This document shows positions 18,371 to 26,905 of a stretch of DNA of 64,000 nt, piece after piece (the stretch's first letter is position 1; each line of letters begins with the position of its first letter). The DNA is from Duganella alba (GTDB taxonomy: Bacteria > Pseudomonadota > Gammaproteobacteria > Burkholderiales > Burkholderiaceae_D), in NCBI RefSeq assembly GCF_009674495.1, contig NZ_WKJN01000016.1, positions 62,001-126,000 on the forward strand, in the 5' to 3' direction. A program made the position numbers and the translations under genes. The notes below the pieces were generated by a model. It worked only from the letters and a program-made list of their open reading frames with translations. It was not told the DNA's origin and did not search any database.

Positions 18371-19405
18371 TTATATTCTGACGCAGATGACGGTATCGCC
18401 TTCGGCGATATGGAGCGCTTCCTGTACCTCTACGGACAGCGCCACGCTGAGTTGCGAATCCAGCGCCGGGCAGTGCGTGATGACGGCGCGGAAGTCATGT
18501 TCGGAACCGGACGAAACGGCGTAGCGCAGCTGCGGCTCGCGGCCGCGGTCGGGCGTTTCCACCGAGGTGGAAACGCGACGTTGCAGCGCGCCGGTAAAGG
18601 TACGCAGCGAATTCTTGTGCGCCTGCAGAATCGGGCCGCCGTCGAAGATGTCGATGTAGTCGTCGGCTTCGAAGCCTTCGGCGGTCAGCAGGTTGAAAGC
18701 CAGTTCGCCGGATGGATGGATCTGGCCCATGGCCGCCTGCGCGTCGCCCGGCAGCAGCGGCACGTAGACCGGATAGTGCGGCATCAGCTCGACGATCAGC
18801 GTGCGGTTGCGCGCGCCGCCGATGGTGCGTTCGGCGTCGAGGAAATCCATCTGGAAGAATTTGCGGCCCAGCGCATCCCAGAATGGCGAACCGCCTTCGC
18901 TGTCGGTGACGCCGGCCAGCGGCACGAAGAAGCGCTCCGAAAAGCGATGCGGCGCCAGCACCGCCAGCATCAGGCGCGCACGCGACAGCAGCGCGGCTTC
19001 CGGCGTGCCGTGTTCGCGGTCGCCGACGTAGAAGCTGGATAGCTGCGAATAGCCGGTCAACTCGGAGCACAGCGTCAGCGCGTGTACGCTGTGGCTGATA
19101 TTCAGGTCGCGCGAGACCTGCTGGATCACGTCGTTGCGGAAGGAGAAATAGGTGCCGTTGGAGCCGGCGGCGGCAAACATGGCGGCGGTGCCGACGATCT
19201 GCTTGTCGTCCGACTCCAGCACCAGCAGGTAGCCCTCTTCGCTCGGGATGTCGACATGCGCGGCGAAGGAGGCGATCGACAGTTCGACCATTGCGCGGAT
19301 TTTCTCGCGCGTCTTGGGCAGGGTATGCACTCCCGGCATGGGCACCGCGGCCAGCGCCTCAAGGGCTGCGATATCCGCAAGTTCGACCGGACGGACTACA
19401 TACAT
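18371..19405 (-). CDS. aruF: Arginine N-succinyltransferase, alpha subunit (AruF-like)
   Basis: A 344-aa paralogue of the next gene. MYVVRPVELADIAAL at the start and the blocks ELMPHYPVYVPLLPGDAQ, AMGQIHPSGELAF and DDYIDIFDGGPILQAHK are those remembered for Pseudomonas AruF. The two genes together imply the heteromeric Pseudomonas-type enzyme rather than the single-gene enterobacterial AstA. It lies 93 bp after astC, separated by a hairpin. Confidence 0.93.
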   Translation of the reverse strand: MYVVRPVELADIAALEALAAVPMPGVHTLPKTREKIRAMVELSIASFAAHVDIPSEEGYLLVLESDDKQIVGTAAMFAAAGSNGTYFSFRNDVIQQVSRDLNISHSVHALTLCSELTGYSQLSSFYVGDREHGTPEAALLSRARLMLAVLAPHRFSERFFVPLAGVTDSEGGSPFWDALGRKFFQMDFLDAERTIGGARNRTLIVELMPHYPVYVPLLPGDAQAAMGQIHPSGELAFNLLTAEGFEADDYIDIFDGGPILQAHKNSLRTFTGALQRRVSTSVETPDRGREPQLRYAVSSGSEHDFRAVITHCPALDSQLSVALSVEVQEALHIAEGDTVICVRI

Positions 19406-19462
19406 GGGAACTCCTTAGAGAATGCAAACGGCCCCGGCGCGCAAAACACGCAGGGCCGAAAA

Positions 19463-19502
19463 GTAAGCGGCGGAACCAGTCCGCCGCCAGGGTGCTGCTT
19501 AC
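19463..19502 (-). other. Intergenic mRNA hairpin between astC and aruF
   Basis: Nested inverted repeats: outer GTAAGC/GCTTAC (19463-19468 with 19497-19502) and inner GGCGGA/TCCGCC (19469-19474 with 19480-19485). The outer stem includes the astC stop codon. No U-tract follows, so it is more likely an RNA-stability or processing element than a terminator. Confidence 0.4.
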
Positions 19503-20740
19503 GCCGCTTTCAGCAGGCCATCCAGCGACAGGCGCAGGATGCGGTCGGCTTCGGCGATCTGCTCGTCGGAGACGATCAGCGCAGGCGCCAGGCGCACCAC
19601 GTCCATGCCGGCGATCAGCACCATCATGCCGTTGGCTTCAGCGGCCTTCTGGATATCCTTCGAGCGGCCTTTCCACGCGTCGGTCACCACGATGCCCAGC
19701 AGCAGGCCGGCGCCGCGCACCTGCGTGAACACCTGCGGGTAATCGGCCACCAGCTTCTCCATGGTCGAACGCAGCTTGTTGCCGGCTTCCTTCACGCGCG
19801 CCAGGAAGGCCGGCTGGTTGATGGTTTCCAGCACGGCCAGCGCCACGGTGGTGGCCAGCGGATTGCCGCCGTAGGTGGTGCCGTGCGAGCCGACGCTCAG
19901 CGTGGCGGCCAGTTCATGGGTGGTCAGCATGGCGGCGATCGGGAAGCCGTTGCCCAGCGCCTTGGCCGAGGTCAGGATGTCCGGGGTGATGCCATAGCTC
20001 ATGTAGTGGAACAGGTCACCGGTGCGGCCCATGCCCGATTGCACTTCGTCGAAGATCAGCAGGGCGCCGGTTTTGTTGCACAGGTCGCGCAGCTCTTGCA
20101 GGAAAGCTTTGTCGCCCGGCACCACGCCGCCTTCACCTTGCAGCGGCTCAACGATCACGGCGCAGACGTCGTCGCCGATGGCGGCGCGGGCCGACTCGAT
20201 GTCGTTGTAGGTGATGTGGTCGATCGACGGTGGCAGCGGCTCGAAGCCTTCGGTGTACTTCGACTGGCCGCCCACCGACACGGTGAACAGCGTGCGGCCG
20301 TGGAACGACTGGTAGCACGAGATGATGCGCGACTTATGTGCGCCGAACTTGGTGTGCGCATATTTACGGGCCAGCTTCAGCGCCGCTTCGTTGGCTTCAG
20401 CACCGGAGTTGCAGAAGAAGGCGCGGTCGGCGAAGGTCGCTTCGGTCAGGGCCAGGCCCAGGCGCAACACCGGCTCGTTGGTATAGCCGTTGCCCAGGTG
20501 CCACAGGGTGTTGGCCTGGCGGGTCAGCGCCTCGACGATGATCGGGTTGCAATGGCCCAGTGCGGCCACGGCGATGCCGGAGGTGAAATCCAGATAGTGC
20601 TTGCCGGCCTGGTCCCACAGGTCCAGGCCCGCGCCTCGGACCGGAACCATCGCTGCCGGTGCATAAGTAGGCACCAGGACTTCATCAAAAGTCTGACGAG
20701 TCACAGGACGGGTGGTTACGGTCGTATCTTTGGCGTTCAT
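19499..20740 (-). CDS. astC: Acetylornithine/succinylornithine aminotransferase
   Basis: A 413-aa class-III PLP aminotransferase (AstC/AruC/ArgD family) that transaminates succinylornithine with 2-oxoglutarate. PLP-site features: [28 protein letters not shown] and [14 protein letters not shown], with the Schiff-base lysine in the last. The ATG at 20740 has AGGGA 5 bp upstream; the longer frame would need a TTG start. Being first gene of the succinyl operon points to AstC rather than biosynthetic ArgD, though such enzymes can do both. Confidence 0.94.
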   Translation of the reverse strand: MNAKDTTVTTRPVTRQTFDEVLVPTYAPAAMVPVRGAGLDLWDQAGKHYLDFTSGIAVAALGHCNPIIVEALTRQANTLWHLGNGYTNEPVLRLGLALTEATFADRAFFCNSGAEANEAALKLARKYAHTKFGAHKSRIISCYQSFHGRTLFTVSVGGQSKYTEGFEPLPPSIDHITYNDIESARAAIGDDVCAVIVEPLQGEGGVVPGDKAFLQELRDLCNKTGALLIFDEVQSGMGRTGDLFHYMSYGITPDILTSAKALGNGFPIAAMLTTHELAATLSVGSHGTTYGGNPLATTVALAVLETINQPAFLARVKEAGNKLRSTMEKLVADYPQVFTQVRGAGLLLGIVVTDAWKGRSKDIQKAAEANGMMVLIAGMDVVRLAPALIVSDEQIAEADRILRLSLDGLLKAA

Positions 20741-20791
20741 GGCATTCCCTATCAATTGTGGGTACGGTGCGGCACAGCGCCGCGAGGACCC

Positions 20792-20797
20792 ATTATA
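20792..20797 (-). promoter_or_regulatory. Putative -10 element of the astC operon
   Basis: Reading leftward, a perfect TATAAT lies about 50 bp before the astC ATG. At a 17-bp distance there is no recognisable -35 box (a TTGAAA occurs 22 bp upstream). A weak -35 would fit activator-dependent transcription by the adjacent ArgR-like protein. This is inference from sequence alone. Confidence 0.4.
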
Positions 20798-20867
20798 AAA
20801 AGCGGGATGCTAAAGTTCTTTTCAAATGGCGACAAGAATTTTTACTTTTGGCCGCAAAGTAAAATTA

Positions 20868-21809
20868 TCAAGGAAGCATCAACTTGCGCTGGCGCTCCTC
20901 GCGCGGCGTGTTGCCGAACAGGGCGCCGAAGGCGGTGGAGAAGTGCGAACCGGAGGAAAAGCCGCACATCAGGCCTACCTGCACGATGGAATGATTGGTA
21001 TCCAGCAAGAGCTGGCGCGCTCGCTGCAACCGCAATTCCAGATAGTAACGGGACGGCAGGCTGCCCAGGTATTGCTTGAACAAGCGCTCCAGCTGGCGCC
21101 GCGACAGGCCGACCAGGTTGGCGATGTCGTCGGTGGACAGCGGTTCCTCGATATTGGTCTCCATCAAGGTCACCGCTTCCGACAAGCGCGGCTGCAAGGC
21201 GCCGAAGCGCGCCTGCAGGGCCACACGCTGGCGCTCCTCCGGCCCGCGCACGCGCTCGATGCACAGCGTTTCCTTGACGCCGGCCTGCACGGTGGCGCCG
21301 AACAGCATCTCGATCAGCGTCAGCGCGAAGTCGATCGACGCGGCGCCGCCGCAGCAGCTCAGGTGGCGGCCGTCCAGCTCGAACAGGTGCGGGGTCAGGA
21401 TGGCGCGTTCGGTGATGTCCTCGGTATCGGCGTACAGCGCCCACGGCAGCGCGATGCGCACGCCCGCCATCAGCCCGGCGCTGGCCAGCCACAGCACGCC
21501 GGCGCCGACGCCACCCCAGTACTGCGCCGAACGGCAGCGCTCGATGACGGCGCGCGCCTGCTCGGGCGGCAGCGGCGCCTGTTGCTCGTCGGCCACCAGC
21601 AGCGCCAGATGCCAGCCCGGCTGCGCCAGCACCACCTGCGCCGGCGTCATGGTCTCCAGTTGCAGCACGTCGCGGCCCAGTTGCGCGGCGGCCAGCCGCA
21701 GCGGCTGCACCAGACCGGCCCAGGTGATGGAATCCGCCTCGCCGGCGTTGACCAGCAGCATGCGCAAAGGCTGCTGCTGGGCGAGGCTGGATAAGGAAAC
21801 AAAAGACAT
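20868..21809 (-). CDS. argR: ArgR-like AraC/XylS-family regulator with GATase1-like domain
   Basis: A 313-aa protein: N-terminal class-I amidotransferase-like sensor domain (~15-195) and C-terminal double HTH (~205-313). The C-terminal block NIEEPLSTDDIANLVGLSRR and IVQVGLMCGFSSGSHFS closely matches, from memory, Pseudomonas ArgR, the arginine-responsive activator of aruCFGDBE and gdhB. It is unrelated to the hexameric E. coli ArgR. It sits directly upstream of astC on the same strand, and starts 4 bp after the EamA gene. Arginine is the likely effector. Confidence 0.87.
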   Translation of the reverse strand: MSFVSLSSLAQQQPLRMLLVNAGEADSITWAGLVQPLRLAAAQLGRDVLQLETMTPAQVVLAQPGWHLALLVADEQQAPLPPEQARAVIERCRSAQYWGGVGAGVLWLASAGLMAGVRIALPWALYADTEDITERAILTPHLFELDGRHLSCCGGAASIDFALTLIEMLFGATVQAGVKETLCIERVRGPEERQRVALQARFGALQPRLSEAVTLMETNIEEPLSTDDIANLVGLSRRQLERLFKQYLGSLPSRYYLELRLQRARQLLLDTNHSIVQVGLMCGFSSGSHFSTAFGALFGNTPREERQRKLMLP

Positions 21810-21813
21810 CGGG

Positions 21814-22728
21814 CTACTCCGGCGCCAGGGCCGTAGCGGGACGCTCGGTATTCCATTGGCTCACGATCATACCCGAGATCAACAGCGCCGCGCCGAGCAG
21901 ACCGTTCCACGCCAGCGTCTCGCCGAGCCAGAAATACGCGAAGATGGCCGCACATCCCGGCTCGAAGGCGTAGATCACCGCCGCCTCGTTGGCGCTGCTG
22001 TGGCTTTGGCCCCAGGTTTGCAGCGAAATGATGCCGGCGGTGGCGACCACGCCCAGATAGATCAGGTTGACGCTATACATCTCCAGCCCCTTGGCGACAT
22101 AGGCGATGTAGTTGGGCAGATCCTGGCTGCGCTCGGCCAGGCCCAGCGGCACCTCGGTGATCAGCAGCCAGGCCGCCGCGCAGGCCGCCACGGTGACGAT
22201 CTGCGAGGCGGTCAGCGCCATCAGCTTTTCCACCTTGCGGGTGGTGGCCTCCATGATCTTCACGTACAGGCCGAAGAACAGCGCGCACAGCAACGCCAGC
22301 GTGTCGCCGCGTCCCCAGCTGAAGCTGCCTTCCCAGCACAAGGCGAACAGGCCGGCCAGCGCCAGCAGCAAGGCCACCAGGATGCGCCGCTCCAGCCGCG
22401 CCCCCAGCGCCACGCCCAGCAGCGGCGGCACCAGCACGTTCAGGCCGGTGATGAAGGCGTTGCGGTTGGAACTGGTCAGCGCCAGTCCCTCGATCTGAAA
22501 CACGTAGCACAGGAACAACACTACGCCGGCCAGCACGCCCCAGCGCAGGTCGCGCCAGCGGGCCCGCCACAGGAACGGCAACAGCAGCACGCTGGCCAGC
22601 GCAAAGCGGCACAGCACGATCCAGCTGGCCGACAGATAGCCGGTCATATCCTTCATCGCGGGGAACGTCGTGCCCCAGACCAGGGTCACAATCAGCAGGG
22701 CGGCAACGCCGCGCAGGTGTACAGGCAT
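21814..22728 (-). CDS. EamA-family (DMT) transporter
   Basis: A 304-aa membrane protein with about ten helices and two EamA repeats (LIVTLVWGTTFPAMKDMTGY near the start; AVIYAFEPGCAAIFAYFWLGE late). ATG at 22728; the upstream extension in frame is non-homologous and unlikely. It probably shares a transcript with the ArgR-like regulator, whose start lies 4 bp downstream, so export of arginine or another amino acid is possible. It is divergent from the MarR gene. Confidence 0.84.
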   Translation of the reverse strand: MPVHLRGVAALLIVTLVWGTTFPAMKDMTGYLSASWIVLCRFALASVLLLPFLWRARWRDLRWGVLAGVVLFLCYVFQIEGLALTSSNRNAFITGLNVLVPPLLGVALGARLERRILVALLLALAGLFALCWEGSFSWGRGDTLALLCALFFGLYVKIMEATTRKVEKLMALTASQIVTVAACAAAWLLITEVPLGLAERSQDLPNYIAYVAKGLEMYSVNLIYLGVVATAGIISLQTWGQSHSSANEAAVIYAFEPGCAAIFAYFWLGETLAWNGLLGAALLISGMIVSQWNTERPATALAPE

Positions 22729-22794
22729 GGAGATTCTTATCGATATTGTAGTTTGGCATAGTGTACCCCGCCGGAAAGCCGGATGCGAAGCGGC

Positions 22795-22800
22795 TATAAT
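22795..22800 (+). promoter_or_regulatory. Putative -10 box giving a near-leaderless marR mRNA
   Basis: TATAAT ends 8 bp before the MarR start codon, so the expected transcription start falls within 1-3 bases of the ATG. No Shine-Dalgarno is present in the gap. The -35 position is weak. The HDOD gene shows the same 8-bp geometry. Confidence 0.45.
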
Positions 22801-22808
22801 CATGGCCT

Positions 22809-23270
22809 ATGGGTGAACGATTCTTGAAAAGCATCCGGCTACTGGCGGAATGCATGCAAGGCTATGAACGGCTCTCCGGCGAATACGTGCGCCGGAGCGG
22901 CCTGACGCACGCGCAGTTCGATATTATCGCCACGCTGGGCAATACGCCCGGCATGTCCTATAAAGAACTGGGCGACAAGACACTGATCACCAAGGGCACC
23001 CTGACCGGCGTGATCGAACGGCTGGAGCAAAAAGGCCTGGTGGAACGTCAGCGCAACGATTGCGACAAGCGTTCTTTCTTTGTGCGGCTGACCAAGGAGG
23101 GCGAGCGGACATTCTGCACCGTGTTCCCCGAGGTCATCGGCAACAGCGGCAAGGTCTTCGCCGATTTTTCCGACGACGACTTCGCCCGGCTTGAAAAAAC
23201 CCTGTCCGAGCTTAAAAATGTGATCATGGCTGGTCAGACGGAAAGCCCGTCCACCCGCGACTGCGATTAA
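22809..23270 (+). CDS. MarR-family transcriptional regulator
   Basis: A 153-aa winged-helix protein. Core features: SGLTHAQFDIIATLGNTPGMSYKELGDKT followed by ITKGTLTGVIERLEQKGLVER and a basic wing NDCDKRSFFVRLTKEG. Typical MarR length. It is divergent from the EamA exporter gene across an 80-bp region that contains short inverted sequences such as TATCGATA, so it may repress that transporter and itself. Translation start has no visible ribosome site. Confidence 0.9.
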   Translation: MGERFLKSIRLLAECMQGYERLSGEYVRRSGLTHAQFDIIATLGNTPGMSYKELGDKTLITKGTLTGVIERLEQKGLVERQRNDCDKRSFFVRLTKEGERTFCTVFPEVIGNSGKVFADFSDDDFARLEKTLSELKNVIMAGQTESPSTRDCD

Positions 23271-23288
23271 AAAACCAAGGAAACAGAT

Positions 23289-23570
23289 TTGAAAACCTCT
23301 CTGCTGGAAGGCAAAAAGCCTGCCAAATTCGACAAGCACATCATCGGCAACCTGCTGCTGGACGTCGCCCCGGCTGACGAAGTGCGCCAGGAAGCGCTGA
23401 TCGTCGGCGTGCGCAACGACGACGGCGAGATCTACCGCCTGATCGGCGCCTCCACCCACAACAGCTTCATGAACGCGGTCGAAGAACTGTTCGACCTGGG
23501 CCTAAGCGATGAGCTGCAAGACACCGACGAACCGGTGGAAGGCTGCGACGCCATCTTCAGCGAGCAGTAA
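23289..23570 (+). CDS. Hypothetical 93-aa acidic protein (TTG start)
   Basis: Begins with TTG at 23289 (MKTSLLEGKKPAKFDKHIIG) with AAGGAAA about 7 bp upstream; there is no usable ATG nearby. The protein is soluble and markedly acidic toward the C-terminus (LSDELQDTDEPVEGCDAIF). No recognised domain. It lies 18 bp after marR on the same strand, so they are probably co-transcribed. Strong third-position GC supports coding. Confidence 0.7.
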   Translation: MKTSLLEGKKPAKFDKHIIGNLLLDVAPADEVRQEALIVGVRNDDGEIYRLIGASTHNSFMNAVEELFDLGLSDELQDTDEPVEGCDAIFSEQ

Positions 23571-23642
23571 CAGCGCCTGTGGGCTGAAAAAGACGCCGCA
23601 AAAAGTATTTTCTGGAAAAGTGCCACAAGGCAACATTCCGAG

Positions 23643-23648
23643 TATAAT
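23643..23648 (+). promoter_or_regulatory. Putative -10 box giving a near-leaderless HDOD mRNA
   Basis: TATAAT lies 8 bp before the ATG at 23657, followed by a T-run and no Shine-Dalgarno. The -35 region is not consensus. The geometry matches the marR promoter 850 bp upstream. Confidence 0.45.
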
Positions 23649-23656
23649 TTTTTGCA

Positions 23657-24493
23657 ATGGACCGACTCGACGCCTTCAAGACTATTGCTGCTCAAGCGAG
23701 CCGGGGCGAACTCACGTTCCCGGCCAACGTCAACGCCTCGCTGCGCCTGCAGCAGGCGCTGAACGATCCCGACTGCCATATTGAGTCAGCCGCCAGGCTG
23801 ATCCAGGCGGACCCGTTGCTGGCGGCGCGCAGCGTCGCCATCGCCAACTCGGTCGCCTACAACCGTTCCGGTACTGAAATTTCCAGCGTGCGCGCGGCCG
23901 TGCAACGCCTTGGCGTGCGCACGCTGCAATCGCTGGTGGCGGCGCTGATCGTGCGCCAGATCGGCAGCCAGGTCACCGAGCCGTCGCTGGCGGCCAAGAT
24001 CAACCAGCTGTGGGAGCACACCGCGCACGTGGCGGCGCTGTCGCAGGTGATCGCCCGGCGCGTTACCCATGTCGATCCGGATACGGCGCTGTTTGCCGGC
24101 ATCATGCACGAGGTGGCCGGTTTCTACATGCTGTCCTGCGCCGGCGACTATCCGGAGGTGATGGAGGGCGAACCGGAGGACTGGGTCGAGCACGGCGAGA
24201 TCGAAATCGGCCGCGGCGTCATGACGCACCTGAGCGTGCCGGACGGCGTGTTCAAGGCGATCGAATCGATGTGGATAGGTTTGCGCGCGCTGCCGCCGGA
24301 AACGCTGGGCGACACGCTGCTGCTGGCCAACGACCTGTCGCCGGTGCATTCGCCGCTGTACCAGCGCCCCGGCGCCACCACGCTGCAAGGCGCACGCACC
24401 ATCGATTTCGTGGTCGGCGAAGGCACGCTGCACGCCATCATGACCGAATCGGCGGAGGAAGTGCAGTCGCTGTACGCGGTGTTGATGCTGTAA
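23657..24493 (+). CDS. HDOD-domain signalling protein
   Basis: A 278-aa protein made almost entirely of an HDOD domain (~15-235), the catalytically degenerate HD-superfamily module common beside c-di-GMP and chemotaxis systems. Visible features: SAARLIQADPLLAARSVAIAN, VRAAVQRLGVRTLQSLV and DTALFAGIMHEVAGFYML, where the HD doublet is replaced by HE. No output domain is attached. The role is presumably protein-protein signalling. The next gene is convergent. Confidence 0.88.
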   Translation: MDRLDAFKTIAAQASRGELTFPANVNASLRLQQALNDPDCHIESAARLIQADPLLAARSVAIANSVAYNRSGTEISSVRAAVQRLGVRTLQSLVAALIVRQIGSQVTEPSLAAKINQLWEHTAHVAALSQVIARRVTHVDPDTALFAGIMHEVAGFYMLSCAGDYPEVMEGEPEDWVEHGEIEIGRGVMTHLSVPDGVFKAIESMWIGLRALPPETLGDTLLLANDLSPVHSPLYQRPGATTLQGARTIDFVVGEGTLHAIMTESAEEVQSLYAVLML

Positions 24494-24517
24494 AAAAAAG
24501 CCCGCTGGGCAGCGGGC
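24492..24517 (-). terminator. Intrinsic terminator for the GST gene
   Basis: Stem GCCCGCT/AGCGGGC (24500-24506 and 24511-24517) with A8 immediately to its left, i.e. a U8 tract when read leftward. It lies ~105 bp after the GST stop and just past the HDOD stop codon. Confidence 0.75.
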
Positions 24518-24621
24518 AAAGTCCAAAACTAGGGATCTCCTCCAGAGGAGACGAGTCCAGAATACCCCGCCTTGCCCTCCCGCTCTGTGCGCTAGTTCAC
24601 ATAAGCGTATGCATCTTGCAA

Positions 24622-25239
24622 TTACCAGATCGGCATAGTTTGTTTCCATGCGTCGAGTTGCGATACCCGGCCCAGCCACGCCATCAGCTTGGGAAACTGG
24701 GTCACCGGCAGCTTGGCTTGCTGGATGTAAGTCAGTGACGGCGCCAGCGCCAGGTCCGCCAGGGTGAGCGTGTCGCAAACCACCCAGTCGCGGCCGGCCA
24801 GGTGCTGCTCCAGCACGGCGGCGAACTGCGCGATCAGCCGGCCGGCGCGGTCGATTTCCGCCGCATCGGGACCGCCGCGTCCGCTCATGCCTTTCCAGAT
24901 GTTCTCGTAGCACAAGGTGCTGATCGGCGGCGCGAAGTGCTGCACGCCCCACATCATCCAGCGGTTGATGTCGGCGCGGATCAGGATGTTGTCGGGATAC
25001 AGATCCTGGCCGTGGGTGCGGTCGGCCAGGTATTGCATGATGGCGCAGGATTCCCACAGCGTGAACTCGCCGTCCTGCAGCACCGGCAGTTTGCTGTTGG
25101 GATTGATGGCGACCAGACGGCGGCGGTCTTCCGGACTCATCAGGTTCACCTCGGTCAGTTCCAGCGGCGTGCCCATGTGCAGGGCGGCCATCATCACGCG
25201 GCGGGAGCAGGTGGAAATCGAGTGGTGGTACAAGCGCAT
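24622..25239 (-). CDS. Glutathione S-transferase family protein
   Basis: A 205-aa protein with thioredoxin-like N-terminal domain (MRLYHHSISTCSRRVMMAA; the catalytic-region Ser/Cys lie in SISTCS) and the conserved NPNSKLPVLQDGEFTLWES glutathione-binding loop, followed by an all-helical C-terminal domain with TLADLALAPSLTY. The ATG at 25239 has CGGAGA 5-6 bp upstream; an earlier in-frame start adds 11 residues outside the fold. Substrate unknown. Confidence 0.92.
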   Translation of the reverse strand: MRLYHHSISTCSRRVMMAALHMGTPLELTEVNLMSPEDRRRLVAINPNSKLPVLQDGEFTLWESCAIMQYLADRTHGQDLYPDNILIRADINRWMMWGVQHFAPPISTLCYENIWKGMSGRGGPDAAEIDRAGRLIAQFAAVLEQHLAGRDWVVCDTLTLADLALAPSLTYIQQAKLPVTQFPKLMAWLGRVSQLDAWKQTMPIW

Positions 25240-25299
25240 TGCAGTCTCCGATGAGTGGGTTGAGGACTTCATCGTAGCGCTGCGGCGCGACAGTTTTTG

Positions 25300-25992
25300 T
25301 CAGTAGTCTTCGCGGTAGTTGTTCTCGGTGCGCCAGGCTTTCAGCAGGTCGTGGCGGCGGGTCGGATAGCGCTCCTGCAGCGACTCCACCGCCGCGATGC
25401 GGTCGATGCGGAAATGGCGGAACGCCGCGCGCAGTTCGCACCATGCGGCCAGCAGACGGCGGCCTTCCAGGAAGGCCAGCGCGAACGGCCATACGATGCG
25501 TTCGGATGGCGCGCCGTGTTCGTCGCAGTAGGACATGCGCAGCCGGTGCTGGTAGCGGATCGCTTCGCGCACCGGGCGCACATGGATGTCGCTGGCGTGA
25601 CTCACTTCACCGATAGGCGCCCACAGGCTGGTTTCGGCCATGTCGTCGCGCAGGTCTTTTGGCGTAGCGGTGGCGATCTTGGCGAGGGCGTTGTTGGCGG
25701 CGGCGGCCAGCGCTTCATCGCCCTGGCGGCGCACCCAGCGCGCGCCGAGCACCAGCGCTTCCAGTTCGTCGGCGTCGAACATCAATGGCGGCAGGAAGAA
25801 GCCGGTCTTCAGCATGTAGCCGACGCCCGCTTCGCCTTGCAGCGGCGCGCCGAGGCTGGCCAGGGTCTGGATGTCGCGGTAGATGGTGCGTTCGGAGACG
25901 CCCAGTTGTTCGGCCAGGCGGGCGGCGGTAACGGGACGGCGATAGCCGCGCATGGCGTCCATCAGCATGAAAAGGCGGCCGGTGCGGCTCAT
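25300..25992 (-). CDS. YafY-type HTH/WYL-domain regulator
   Basis: A 230-aa regulator: N-terminal HTH_11 (MSRTGRLFMLMDAMRG...TAARLAEQLGVSERTIYRDI) and a C-terminal WYL-like domain (~130-215, with HRLRMSYCDEHGAPSERIVWP). The ATG at 25992 is 7 bp after the eutC stop on the same strand, so it is likely at the end of the ethanolamine operon transcript. Whether it regulates that operon is not shown by the sequence. Confidence 0.88.
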   Translation of the reverse strand: MSRTGRLFMLMDAMRGYRRPVTAARLAEQLGVSERTIYRDIQTLASLGAPLQGEAGVGYMLKTGFFLPPLMFDADELEALVLGARWVRRQGDEALAAAANNALAKIATATPKDLRDDMAETSLWAPIGEVSHASDIHVRPVREAIRYQHRLRMSYCDEHGAPSERIVWPFALAFLEGRRLLAAWCELRAAFRHFRIDRIAAVESLQERYPTRRHDLLKAWRTENNYREDY

Positions 25993-25999
25993 TGCGGTC

Positions 26000-26905
26000 T
26001 CACTCCAACAGGAAATTGCGCCGTGGCGCCTCCAGGTTGGCGCTCTCGCTCGCGGTTTCGTCCTTCAACGCGACGCCGGACAATTGGCGGCGGCGCGACT
26101 CGGACAGCAGGTAGTGCAGCTTGAACGCTGCGGCCTCCCAGGTCAAGCCCTCGGGACGGACGTTGGAGATGCAGTTGCGGCTGGCGTCTGTCAGGCCGGG
26201 GCGCGGCGCCCAGGTGAGGTAGAGGCCCATGCTGTCGGGGGAACTAAGGCCGGGGCGTTCGCCGATCAGCACCACCACGGCTTGTGCGTGCAGCAGGTGG
26301 GCGATGTCGTCGCCGATGGCCACGCGGCCTTGCTGGACGATGGCGATCGGCGCGAGGCGCCACTGCTCTTCCGAAAGGCGCGCCATCAACGCACGAATGA
26401 ACGGCGCAGCGTTCTGCTCGATCGCCAGCGCCGACAGGCCATCCGCGACCACCAGCGCAAGATCATAGCGCGCGGCGCCGGACGCGCCGGCAGACGCAGC
26501 AGGGGTGGTGCTGCGCGGCTCGACCGTGGTGGCAGTAGCGCCGGCAGCGGCGCTAGCGGCGGGAGGCGCGGTCGCGGTCGCGGTCGCGGTGGCGGTGGAG
26601 GCCAGCGTGTCACGCGATGCGGCGTTGAGCTGGCGGCCCAGGTCGGGGCGCTGGAGGTAGGTGTGGCGGTCCGGCGCGGCGCTGTGCAGGCTCACACATG
26701 GCAAGCCGCTCGCGACGCTCAATGCTTCGCCAAGCGCCGCAACGTCAAGCGCCAGGTGCACCGCATCACGCGCACGCGCGTGGGCAAGTTGAAACTCCAG
26801 CTGCGGCGCCGTCGGCTGACTGACGCCGCTGCGTCCCAGCGCAATCCGCGCCGCCGTCAACCGCCGCAGCTCCGCCCACGGATTCACAGTCACCAGCTTA
26901 TCCAT
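26000..26905 (-). CDS. eutC: Ethanolamine ammonia-lyase, small subunit
   Basis: A 301-aa subunit of the adenosylcobalamin-dependent lyase that converts ethanolamine to acetaldehyde and ammonia. Conserved blocks: [52 protein letters not shown] and [11 protein letters not shown]. Between residues ~101 and 146 a Thr/Ala/Pro-rich low-complexity insert separates the N-terminal part from the Rossmann-like domain; the E. coli protein lacks it. The start at 26905 overlaps the eutB end by 8 bp, suggesting coupled synthesis of the two subunits. Confidence 0.94.
   Translation of the reverse strand: MDKLVTVNPWAELRRLTAARIALGRSGVSQPTAPQLEFQLAHARARDAVHLALDVAALGEALSVASGLPCVSLHSAAPDRHTYLQRPDLGRQLNAASRDTLASTATATATATAPPAASAAAGATATTVEPRSTTPAASAGASGAARYDLALVVADGLSALAIEQNAAPFIRALMARLSEEQWRLAPIAIVQQGRVAIGDDIAHLLHAQAVVVLIGERPGLSSPDSMGLYLTWAPRPGLTDASRNCISNVRPEGLTWEAAAFKLHYLLSESRRRQLSGVALKDETASESANLEAPRRNFLLE
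26567..26596. repeat. Hexanucleotide tandem repeat inside eutC
   Basis: Four perfect copies of CGCGGT (26567-26590) and one imperfect copy GGCGGT (26591-26596). On the coding strand it encodes alternating Thr/Ala within the low-complexity linker. A 6-bp unit changes length without shifting frame. Confidence 0.85.

Noticed and set aside
24531..24570. Short CTCCTCCAGAGGAG hairpin as a riboswitch
   Set aside because: Only a 7-bp simple hairpin; no conserved aptamer sequence seen.
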